A stretch of 64,000 nt of DNA. Source: Boswellia sacra. Taxonomy: Eukaryota > Streptophyta > Magnoliopsida > Sapindales > Burseraceae. A model generated the notes under the pieces. It ran no database searches. It worked only from the letters and a program-made list of their open reading frames with translations, and was not told where the DNA came from. Within the stretch, counting starts at the first letter, position 1. Each line of letters opens with the position of its first letter. Made by a program: the position numbers and the translations under genes. Shown piece after piece: positions 40,968-51,557 of this stretch. The DNA is taken from positions 30,052-94,051 of the forward strand of contig SNVD02014877.1 in the NCBI GenBank assembly GCA_013180625.2, given 5' to 3'.

Positions 40968-42467
40968 AAAATCAATAAGACCCTCAAAACACAAATATTT
41001 CCTCAACGCCTCTTCCTCATTGATCATAATTTCATATTTATCATAAAAGCAACAAAATTATAGAAAAAAAATCATCATGTACATGCATTAAGCTTGAACT
41101 TTCTTCATTCATCAATAAATGTACATATCTAAACATGCATATATACATACAAAATATAGATATGTACGTACAAATTTAAATATACATACACACATCCATA
41201 TATAAATATATCGATTTATGCATGTATTACACAAAAACTCCAAAAGGGGGAGAATATGATTAAGCATTAGGGTGTAAATGCTGATTACATATACATATAA
41301 ATATGTACATTCATATACATACATAAATAGTTAGATAATAAGATGAATAACATGAAAGAGGAGCCAAAACAGAGAGATAATAGTACATATACCGTTGAAA
41401 GAAGTTTTCTTGGGCAAAGAAAGGCTTCGGACGTTGACTTCACAAGAAAATATCACAGGCTCTGAACCAAGCGCTCTAAGCCCCTTATTAAGCTTTTTCA
41501 CAAAAATATTACGAAAAAAAATGAAAAATATACCGCCTTGGAATTTGTAGTCTATTGGTCCAATAAAGTATAATAAATTTATTGTAATATTTTGCTTTTG
41601 AGACATCTAGAGCATTTAAATGAAATTAATTTAAAAAAAGGGGGTATGTAGAAGCAATCTAAAATTTCTTGTAAAATCAAAAACAATATATATCTCTCGG
41701 TTTCCCATAATTTTAAATTAAGCTAATAGTTTCTTTTAATTATTACATCAAATGCAGTTTTGGTACAATATCAAAATACAGTTTAGAATTTTTTTATTTT
41801 TACCTATTTGAAGGAACCAATTCATGTACTGCACTTTGGACTAGACCAGCAGCTCACTCTTAGCATAACTCTTTAGATGGTAGCCCACATGAACACAACA
41901 TTCTTACCAGTTGAATGTTGCTCCTCAAGGGGGAGGGTTTGGGTACCTACAATGCAAAAGCATTCTGATGCCAAAGTCAGATTCTCAAATATATGAATCG
42001 GTAAGGCAAGGTTAGTCTAAGTAAAGTAACTGAATCAATGTAGAAATAGAATCAAAGTGAAAATGATGATGAAGTTTAGGAGAGCATAGAGGCGATTCTT
42101 TGGAGTTTTTTGGTTCTGTTTCGTTGTGAATTCCCCAGAGAGATAATCCTCCCCTTTATTTTCTACTTAGCCATCTCGATTTCTTCTCCCCAGGCCTGCC
42201 TCAAGCTTTCCCCATACTATTGTTGCCTGTCTCATTAGATTGCTTCCTTTGGACTTCTTTCCTTATTCGGGGCTCTGATATGAGGTACTTCCCACGTCCA
42301 ACAACCCTTCTTCCTCCTCAACCTCCATTTCTTCCTTTTATCCCATGTACAAAATCTTCCCTTTTCCCCCTCATATTGCTCCCCTGGCTTCCTGTTGCTG
42401 TTTTCCCTCTTCTCTCCCCATTTTGAATTTTCTCTGTCTTTTTGCATAAGGCTCACCTATCGCATTT
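40968..42467. repeat. Segmental duplication, unit 2, left part (with PHD-like 5' copy C)
   Basis: A direct copy of 38824-40377 with scattered changes. The 5' exon of the PHD-like gene recurs near 41394, but with ACG in place of ATG before the GTATAT donor, and no further exons follow. The unit is broken at 42468 by the Pack-MULE and resumes at 48025. Confidence 0.85.
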
Positions 42468-42639
42468 GCCCAATTTTCATCAAATGACCCCTACTAACAC
42501 CCATTTTCTATGATTGACCCCCTTTTGTATTTTAACTATTATTGACCTGTCTTAACATATAAAAATACGAAAATATCATTGACAAAATAAAAAAAAGACA
42601 ACAAACATAAAATTATGAATACCTATTCATGCAAACAGC

Positions 42640-43100
42640 ATGACACACGACTCCATCTCTCAACATCGATCCGCCGTTGCTCCCAGGCTTCGTCATGCCG
42701 CTCCATCGCTTGCTGGTCGCACCCGCTGCATCGTTCTGCTAACGTTCTTGCCTCATCCGTCACTGTGGTCCCTTGACAGCACAACACACGACTTTCTTCG
42801 CCATTGATCCACTGTTGCTTGCAGGATCCGCCGTGCCGCTCCATTGGTCACACCTGCTACGTCGTTCCACTGTCGTTCTCGCCTCTTTCGTCGATGTGGT
42901 CGCTTGCTCATCGGGCCCATGGTCTCGATCTGTCGTTGTTCGTCCCGTTGTGCAACAAGTTTCGTAGCTTGCTGGTCGCCGCCATGGACTTGCTCTGCTA
43001 TAGTTGTATCGTCGTGTCGCCGCTCTGGTAGCAGATTGGGACTGGTGTTGCTCTGGTCGTGCCGCCGTGGACCAGCCGTTTCTTGGTGGGCAATTGAATT
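42640..43100. repeat. GC-rich left subterminal region with a tandem repeat of about 125 bp
   Basis: Two related units, about 42648-42778 and 42789-42907, share GATCC.C.GTTGCT, CCGCTCCAT, GTCGTTC.GC and GTGGTC.CTTG words. The stretch opens several short frames by GC content alone. It does not resemble a known protein. Confidence 0.6.
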
Positions 43101-44287
43101 AAAACTTTAAATGTTATTGATGCTCAGGATGTCTGATGACAATGTTTGATGCATTTGAACAAAATGTATCCATGTTTGTGACAATGTTTGAACGCTTAGG
43201 TTTCTTTTGAACTATTAAATTGAATAAGGCTACAGGATGTATGATGCTCAGGATTTGCATTTGAACATTTTGAGATTGACTCATGTACGAAAATTATATG
43301 TTTGGATACAACATGTTATTTGTCATATTTGGTGATTTTGAAGGAGTAACTTATATGTTTCAACATCAATATTGTTGTTGTGCTTGGGCTTGAGGGTTTT
43401 TTTTTTTGTTGGATTTCGTTTTTCTGTGCATGTTAAAGTAACATATGCTACTAAAGAACAAAGAAAATGTACATGCATTATTCTACCAAAGATTTTGTTG
43501 TGAGAATGCGGGTTCTAAATAGTGTTCTGTCTGGATAGCAGCTTCATGAGATGGGAAAATGGTTGGTAATGTTGTCTGTAAGTTAATTTTGCTAGAACTA
43601 TTAGGAAATAGGGACTTATTTAAGTGTAAAAACTGTCAGTAAAGTATTCGCTAGGTGATAAAATGACAATTGGTGAGTCTGCAGAAGTTATACGTCATCC
43701 AGACCATGCTCGAAACTATAGGAAGGAGTTAGCGGCAGATATGTTTGATATGAGATCGTGGAAATGAGCTCCCAAGCCATGTTGAAATTCCGCATTTTAG
43801 AAGCCATAACATTCTTCTCAAACCTTGTAATACTCTTTCAGATGTATATATTTGATTTTGCTGGAATGAGTAATTACAAAGTAATACCTTTGGTGATGTT
43901 ATTGTCGTTTGTATCCATATAAAGTTTGTATCCATGTAAAGCTCAGAGGAGGTGACAACTTGTAAAGCTCACTTAGTGTTTACACATTACTTTTCCTTTG
44001 GCATGTGTTTGTCTTATACGTAAAAAAAGTGTTTATTGTTTTTCTACCTGGATCTACACTCAACTATAAGCATGGGCTTTGGATAAGCCAAGTAGTTGTC
44101 TTCCAGATACATTTGATTGTCCTTGTTGTTGTGTTTGTGCCTGCAAAGAAACAGGATGAACACGTCATGTATGCCTCCCAGTTTGTTATTGAATTTCTGT
44201 AGGTTCTCTTTCCTGTGAAAAAGATGAAACATTTAAAAAATTATAACAGGATTTCCCCGTTGCTGCACGTTGCCCTAAACAGAATCT

Positions 44288-45665
44288 ATTTTATTGCACG
44301 ACCCAGTCGTGCATTAAGTTAGATTATATTTACTTGCACGACCGGGTCGTGCTCATAGCACGATGGGGTCGTGCTTAGGGAATGATTGCTTACGGAATAA
44401 GTGAAGTGCTTTTACAACTTAATGCGTAGCAAGAAAAACTATAAAAAGAAACTATAAAATAAACTCTAATTACCTAGAACGAAAACTATATTGGTCGTGC
44501 AAACAAAAGAATCGAAACTACATTCTGTTTTTTTGCAAGACTGGGTCGTGCAAAAAAACAGAATGAAAAAAAAAAGCAGAATGAAAACTGCATTCTATTT
44601 TTTTGCACGACCAGGTCGTGCAAAAAAGCAGAATGAAAATTACATTCTGTTGTTTTGCAAGACAGCACGACCTGGTCGTGCAAAAAAATAGAATGCAAAT
44701 TGCATTCTGTCTTTTGCACGACCAGAGTCGTGCAAAAAAACAGAATGAAGACTATTGTGTTTTTTGGCACGACCCGGTCATGCTGGTAATGAAAACTGCG
44801 TTCTATTTTTTGCATTCTGTTTTTTTGCATGACTTCATATTTTTTGAGCACGACCAGGTCGTGCTTGTAATAGAAAACTAATTTTTGGCACTTTACATGA
44901 TTGGGTTGTACTGTTTTAAAAAAAAAATTTGTACATCATTTTGATTCACGACTGGGTCGTGATATTATATATAATATCTCTTTTGGTCCTATTGTAGATG
45001 TTACGAACTGTCCATTTCTGGTGATATTATATATAATTACATGTAAGAGAGATAAAATTCTATGCCTATAAGTCAGTCCAACATCATTGTACTTCTCATG
45101 AATATCCATAGCAATTAAAATTCTATGCCACTCGACACCCATTCACCATTAGACACAATATATGTAAAACTCTTTTGGATATATGTATTTATTTGAAAGG
45201 AATTAGTAATTGCAAAACCATGATGAAATTCCACATTTTAGAAACCATGATGAAATTCCACTTAGTGGTTTTGTAATTGATTTTATTTATAACATGACTA
45301 CGTCGTGCTATAAGGACGACCCAGTCATGCAATAGAACCGATTTTGTTTTGTTGCACAACCTGGTCGTGCAATTAGCAAGACTTGTTCATGCCAAATTTT
45401 TGAATTTAATTTATCGATTATTTGAGTTGTTCTGTTTTAATTGTTCTTTTCTATTTATATTATAGATAATTATAAATTTTATCATCCATAACTATGATGT
45501 CTCTTTTGGAAATCGTGGAAGCATAACTCAGTCATGTAAAATTCCAGAATTCACTTTTTTGCACGAATTGTTCGTGCTAACTCGTTGTGCAAAAAATAAT
45601 GAGCACGACTATGTTGTGTGAATTTTAGGTCTTAGGAATTTTGCACGACAAAATCGTGCTTGCTA
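44288..45665. repeat. Array of about 18 GCACGACCNGGTCGTGC palindromes
   Basis: A 17-nt palindrome with 8-bp arms and a one-base centre recurs with variants. Near-perfect units lie near 44605 and 44660, others near 44296, 44335, 44541, 44716, 44768, 44848, 44946, 45293, 45354, 45561 and 45643. Between 44515 and 44760 several units are extended by outer inverted arms CATTCTGTTTTTTTG / CAAAAAAACAGAATG. The units are spaced irregularly. They lie inside the Pack-MULE. Confidence 0.93.
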
Positions 45666-46362
45666 CATAACAATGTTATGTAGAATTGATTGATATTTTG
45701 TATGTTTGCTCGAGTTACAGAATTTGAAGACTACCACCAAATGGTCATCCAACTGAAACACATGAAAGACAAACAATTTTCATAAGCAACAATATGACTT
45801 TTGGCCAACATAATGTGAAATCCTTTTGACATTATAGTTCATGTGATGCAAACCAATTAAGGTAGGCTAAGCTTCCATCTCTCTATCCAGTGTATTCTTT
45901 TTGTCTACTATTCATCAAAGGACATCGGGATGAAAATGTCTAGGTATGAAGCTGACTTACTGAGCCTGCCTCAAGTGCATTTGCCTCAATGTTGCAACTC
46001 TTGGTTTCTACCCTCAAACTCCTTCTAATGCTCATGCTAAGTAGCCACTGCACGTCTAAAGATGGAATTCTCCCAAATCAATATCTTAATTTGTTCCTTC
46101 AGCATCATAATTTTCTATCCAATGAAAGATCATAATAATATAAGCCAACAAAATTTGTGATTTTGGTCGTGCTCACACTATAATTTTGATGCCAGCATAG
46201 TGTAATATTTATTAAAAACTTTCTCTTATAAACAACACTTAACAAAAACCCGTATAATCTCTCGATCTTGTAGACACATAGAAAGACAAGAACTTCAAGA
46301 TTAAGCAAAATAATTAAAGAGAGACTGAAAAAAAATGAAGAAAGAAATCAAGAGATACTCAC

Positions 46363-46428
46363 CTATTTTGTAGGTAAATCCATTCTTAAAAGCTTTTCAA
46401 ATGCATCAATATAGTCCTCTCCACTCAT
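46363..46428 (-). pseudogene. Captured exon of a NOM1/SGD1-like MIF4G-MA3 nucleolar protein gene
   Basis: A block of about 66 bp encodes SGEDYIDAFEKLLRMDLPTK and ends TAG|GTGAGT, where the family has CAG before the donor. The sequence matches a conserved block of SGD1/NOM1-type ribosome-biogenesis proteins. It is short, so the family call rests on about 20 residues from memory. Confidence 0.5.
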
Positions 46429-46450
46429 TATGATGCAAAAGATTGCTCAC

Positions 46451-47630
46451 AGGATCAATACCAACTCTGCCTCCAAGAGCCAAAACATCATGGAGCCATT
46501 CACTTATCGTAGGGACTCTAAGATTACCACTTTGCATGAGTATCCAGCTTGAGCTTAACAGCTTCTCAGCCTAATTATCACAGAGTACTAGTAGGAATAC
46601 ATTCTAAAAACTAGGTGATTAAAGCTCATAAAACAAAGTCCTTCTCTTCTAAAAAGAAAATGATCCAACATGAGACAGTGCTATGCATAAGCCATAGTCT
46701 ACTGAAGCAAGAAGATTCTAAAATATTTTCCTTCCAAACTTGAAGAAAATAACTACCACTGTCCAAAGAGCTGCTTTATCGTTTCCGACAACAGCAATGC
46801 CAGCATTACCAGTAAATCCAAATATAAATCCTCCTCATAAAACATTTAGCTATGAACTCACTCTAAAAAAATAAAGAGAGGAAAATTAAGGCTTAATGCA
46901 TAAATCAAAAAAAAAAAGTTCCTATCTAGCCAAGTTCTATACTAAAAAAAGCATAAACCCAACACACCTCATGTATCATTTCTAATATTATAAGCTAACA
47001 ATCTAAGGATATTCTATCTATACATAATAAAAAACAAAATTTAATATTTTTATAAGATAGTAATCCTTCTCTCAAAACTTTTCCATAAAACTAGAATCCC
47101 AATTTAAACTTGATAATAATACACTACTCCATTACGACAACATCAAATAACTGAACATTAAAACATTTAAAATCCTAAAAAAAAAACTCTCCTCCTCTGA
47201 CCACTAACACCCCAAATAAGCTAGGATAAAAAAGGCGTTGAATTTCAATGCTATAACCACCAATTAAGACCTTATTTTTCCAACGAAACTGCACAAAAAA
47301 AAGGAAAAGAAAAACCCAACTGAGTTCTATCATCTACAACACAAATACCCTCAAAACAAAAAATATATTTTTTTTAATTCACAGAATGTAAATTGAAAAA
47401 AAACCACAAACACTTAAAGATTGAATTGAGATGTAGCACAAAACTAAAGAAAGCTCGAAACTTTCTAGCCTTTACAAAACAATTGAATTTTACTGCCAAT
47501 ATACCATCAAAAAATATTTAAGAAAATCCATAATTTGAACCTGATGAGCATCCTAAGAAGGTATGACATAAGCGTCGATGTTAACTCCAGGCTTTGGAAA
47601 GAGTGAGTGAGACGGCCTGGCGAAACTCTA
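46451..47630 (-). pseudogene. Captured exons of a plastid Xaa-Pro aminopeptidase P gene (APP2-like)
   Basis: Three exons on the minus strand. The first, from about 47630 to 47541, encodes LFPKPGVNIDAYVIPS, a TAG, then DAHQ and a donor. The second, from about 46848 to 46739, encodes RRIYI and GFTGNAGIAVVGNDKAALWT, with two frameshifts. The third, 46570-46451 (40 codons), encodes AEKLLSSSWILMQSGN, SEWLHDVLALGG and RVGIDP before a GTGAGC donor. These are consecutive exons of the N-terminal creatinase-like domain. The metal-binding catalytic domain is absent. Introns are kept. The capture is on the same strand as the NOM1-like exon, so a hybrid transcript is possible. Confidence 0.8.
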
Positions 47631-48024
47631 CAGATGGTTTGCGGTGATGGAAGTGCAATTTCTGATCAAACACAAGATCAATTGAGTAAAATGTTGGGTG
47701 GGTTTGAAATTTGTGAAAAATAAGAAGCAAGAGAGAAGAGAGGCAGCACAAATGGAAGGAAGAGTAAGCAAGGGATTGCGTCAGAGAGAGGCCGAATTGC
47801 TTGCGCTAATAGCGAGTGCATGTTAGCGATTTTGCAGAAAGAGTGAAAGAAAGAAAGGGGGGAAGATAAAGGTTTTGTTATACCAGCAAACGTTTCCTAC
47901 ACTTGAAGTCTAATAAGGACATTGAAGTCTTTTTATATATAAAAAAGGTCATAAATAATTAAATTTTAAAAGGGGATTATATTTGATTAAGGGATCCCAA
48001 AGGGATCAAATAAAAAAATATCCC

Positions 48025-48432
48025 ATCGTATTTATTGTTGGCAGGTTCTATCTCTTTCTTGATCCTTTCACTCGCTTTTGTCCTTCTTCATAGCTAACAA
48101 GACATCGACATAGGCCTGATGGATTGAAGATGGGTTATAGGCTGGCTGTCTAGGCTTTTAGGCCTTTCTAATTCCTTTGTCAAAATGCATGGTTGGGCAC
48201 TCAAGGATTCCATGCGGGCTTGGGCCTTGTGCTAATATCCTAATCCTTCACTATTGTAACATAAATTAATAATTTGGGTATTTTGAAAACTATCTTTAAA
48301 TTCAGGTGAAATATGGACCCGATTTCAAGGCATGTAATAAGGATCGAGTGACTTAGGAGTTAGGCCTTGTTCGTTTATATTTTCTAGAGATATTCTCTTA
48401 TTATACACATTTTCCAAATATACATTTTAAAT
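48025..48432. repeat. Segmental duplication, unit 2, right part
   Basis: It resumes the copy of unit 1 after the Pack-MULE, matching 40369-40400 and 40580-40958 (for example TATAGGCTGG, GACCCGATTTCAAGGCATGTA and GAGTTAGGCCTTGTTC). It lacks the 65-bp tandem repeat region of unit 1. Confidence 0.88.
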
Positions 48433-49540
48433 CATGCAGTTTTGAGTATAAAGATTTAACTTGCTTATAAAAAGCAATCATAAACTGGCGAGGATGCAAT
48501 AATAAATATCTACGAAATTATATCATCAAACATATTTCCCTTAAATCTAGGAATAACAAATGGACTAAACGCAGGGTCTGAGCTATTCTTTAGCCTGGGG
48601 AGACATGGAGAAATAGACGTAGACAAGAAGTTGAACCACATAAAACATTCTTTTGTATTCTTTTACTTTTATGCAATTGTGTTATTTTGGATTTTGGCTT
48701 TATTGATCATCTGAGTTGATTTAATACACTAAAGTATGACAGTACTAATACTTGGCATAGACATTCGATTGCTTATTTATACCTATAAAGTAATTCAAGA
48801 GAATCAAACAACTAGCTACTTAAGATTGAACTATCCTACCATTCCTATTTGATTGCAACGACCACTCTCAACTAAATTGAAAAGTAAAGGTATGCTAAGA
48901 AAACACACAATACAAGGGATACTAAAAGTCTGCAATAGGTAGTACATGAGGAGGCTAGTGTTGTAAGCTTTTGAGTAAGCAATTTCGAGTTGATATAAGT
49001 AATATTTTGTCCTAATAAAAAAAATTCAAAAGCAAAAAGTAGGAAACAATTAGTTCAATGAAGAATATAATTATTGATTGATTGCAAATAAAAGGGAAGA
49101 GAGCCTGCAAAGCAATGGCTACTTTCTTAAAATGATTTCTCTATCTACTCAACCATTATAACAGCTAGCAGCTATAACCTCTAGCAATATTAAAGATCTC
49201 TATAGTGATATTAAGCATTACCATTTCTAAAGATTTCACGACTAAAATAATTATACAACAAAATTTGACTAACCATCAATAATTGTATAGGTAAATATCA
49301 TATACGACCTCTATCTTTTAGAGAAATTACAAGTGTATTTACCTTTTGCCACTTTATATTATGCTTATCCATATTTTTTTGTAAAATTACCGTAGATTAA
49401 TCCTCTATTAGTTTTTCTAAACATCACTTTTTCATCTATTTTAACTAAAATAGCCTTACTATAATTATGAAATGGATACAATACCCTTGCGTTGTTTGCT
49501 ATGATATTAAATTATTATTCAAAAAGAAATTAATTAAAAC
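48433..49540. other. AT-rich spacer
   Basis: No gene or clear repeat was recognised. Confidence 0.4.
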
Positions 49541-49543
49541 AAA

Positions 49544-49977
49544 ATGCAAATGCTGGAGTTGATTGCTAAACAAAAAGCAAAGAAATCAATTGTTAAACTG
49601 TGGCACTCGAAGTGCAGGCTAGTGCTGGAGTCACACTCGATCGACGAGATCTTCGAGTGGAAGACATTCACCAACGAATTCGACGACAACAACCCCGCCC
49701 ATGTCGGAAGTCTCACCAACCTGCTTACCATTGGCGGCAACCTCTCATCGTTATCGCCAAGCCGAATGGATCTTCAGAGGAGTTCTTATCTTCATCGCTC
49801 GGTCGGTGGCAGAATCGTGGGTCAAACCTAGGTCGGGGTCTAATTCTCACTTTCAAGACCATAGCTACCACGTATGATAAGTATGGGATTGAGCTATTCA
49901 GATCTTGGATTAGGTTATTTGATTTGAGTTTGAATATGGATTTTGCTCAATTAATTTTCTCCCTTTGTTGTTTTTAA
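49544..49977 (+). other. Unidentified GC-rich open region with two overlapping frames
   Basis: Two frames (49544-49831 and 49600-49977) overlap in a GC-rich island (about 49600-49850) set in AT-rich DNA. One reads [20 protein letters not shown] and the other [21 protein letters not shown] recognise neither. The base composition looks like a host exon or captured fragment. The true frame is unclear. Confidence 0.25.
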
Positions 49978-50448
49978 CTTTTCTCCCGTAAATAACGGTA
50001 TTAATTTATCTCTGCTCACATACCTAAAAACCTTATTTTGATTTGGTTTTCTTTCAAGGTTTGGGTTTTCTTTCCAAATATTGATATGCATTGTGGTTTG
50101 GGGCTACTAGGTAACTACTTGAGTCCTGGAGGTTGTTGGTCCCAGTTTAGGGTTGTTTAATTACTGTTTGCAGTTTTGGGTTGCTGGGTTGCTGCTGAGT
50201 TTTAGGGGTTGTTGGGGATGTTTGCTTTCGAGCAAAATTTGTGTAAGAGAGAAAAGAAAGAGAAAAAGAGCAGGTAAACAGAGATTTTTGCAAATTAATC
50301 TAATTTATCTTTCCTTATAAATAAGCAACGTTTCTCAAGAACTATTTCAATTTTCCTCCACATCCAAGTGATAATATTTCTTCACAACCTCACCCGTCTT
50401 TTTCTTCTTCTTCTTCACCATCACCTTTACAACACCATTTTTCCCATA
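49978..50448. other. Spacer
   Basis: No supportable gene was seen. There is a CTT-rich run near 50400-50415. Confidence 0.35.
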
Positions 50449-51328
50449 GGACATGTTTGATAGGGTGTATAGTATAGCATAAAACTAAGAATTGTAGAAT
50501 TTTAACTTATTTCCGTGTTTGGTACGTCAACTGGTGAGGGAATGGATAGTAAAAAAACGCATAAGAACCGCATAAACATGCCTAAAATTATACCACCTCC
50601 ACCCATGTATTTAGACCGTATAACACAAATTTCGCGTATCTCACTCTTCACTCTCGTTCTGTGTCTTGCCGCCTCTCAAAGAATCACCATCCCTGAAGCC
50701 CCTTCTTCCTAACAAAACAAGAATAGAAAAATGATTCCCAGCCGCTATCTTTGACCCATGGCCTTCATTGACTCCTGTTTTGCTTGAAGCAACTCTACTG
50801 TAGTTAGAAGAAAGAAAGAAACCCGCATAGAAAAGAAGTTTTGGCTTAAGAAACGTTGGATCTCTACCCTTCGAGCTTGTAAGTAGTGAGATCTGGAGGT
50901 AGGTTTAGAGTTTACAATTTTTTTTTCTTTGCTGATGAGATTTGCTCTCTATTATGTGACATTATTTGCAGTTCATTTCTTTAATTCGAATCTGAAATTG
51001 TAAAATGTGTTACTGATTTTGTTTTAATTTAAATTAATATTATATTATTATTAAATAATTATAATTTTTTAATGTTCCATGTGAGTATGAATTTATTATA
51101 ATTAAAATTTATGTTATATTATTATTAAGTTATTTTTATTTATTATAAAGAATTTAATACAGAATAATACAATCTTCTATCAAACACAGTTTTGTTTGGT
51201 ATTTATCAAATACAATGACAAATCAAACACAGTATAAGATTTATCTAATCTTATATAATATAATTCAATACAATACTATTCAATCTCATTACATTTATAC
51301 AATCTTATACGTTGTATCAAACACACCC
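50449..51328. mobile_element. PIF/Harbinger-like non-autonomous element (880 bp)
   Basis: The left end GGACATGTTTGATA and the inverse of the right end, GGGTGTGTTTGATA, match at 11 of 14 bases. The 3-bp flanks are ATA on both sides (50446-50448 and 51329-51331). The size and ends fit a Tourist/Harbinger-type element. No transposase was seen. The interior near 50640-50830 is GC-richer and may be captured sequence. Confidence 0.6.
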
Positions 51329-51557
51329 ATAAAGCTTAAAAGTTCATCTAGATTCCCCATATACTACTCTCCCAACAGAAGAAGAAGAACTTGTAAAAAG
51401 AGAAAAAATTTTAGTTTTTATATTATAACATAAAAAAATTAAATGACCATTATAACTCTCTTATTTAAATTTATTGATAAGTATTTAATTATAAAACTAA
51501 CAGATTCGTAGTCCATCATGGCTTTACAAAAAAGTAGGGATAAGCATTAATACAAAG

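Larger units (their letters stand above)
42468..48024. mobile_element. Pack-MULE (5557 bp) with 9-bp target-site duplication
   Basis: The 9-bp flanks are ATCGCATTT (42459-42467) and ATCGTATTT (48025-48033). The sister segmental unit has the empty site ATTGCATTT at 40369-40377, running straight into the sequence found after 48033. The ends carry diverged inverted repeats of about 115 bp sharing GA.CCCT, CCCCTTTT and ATGACCT...ATATAAAAA blocks. The interior holds host exon fragments and a palindrome array, and no transposase. Confidence 0.85.

Noticed and set aside
44486..44881. Open frames of 60-120 codons on both strands over the palindrome array
   Set aside because: They come from the repeat itself: the same words (VVQKNRM, HDQVVQ) appear on both strands, which a palindrome forces.
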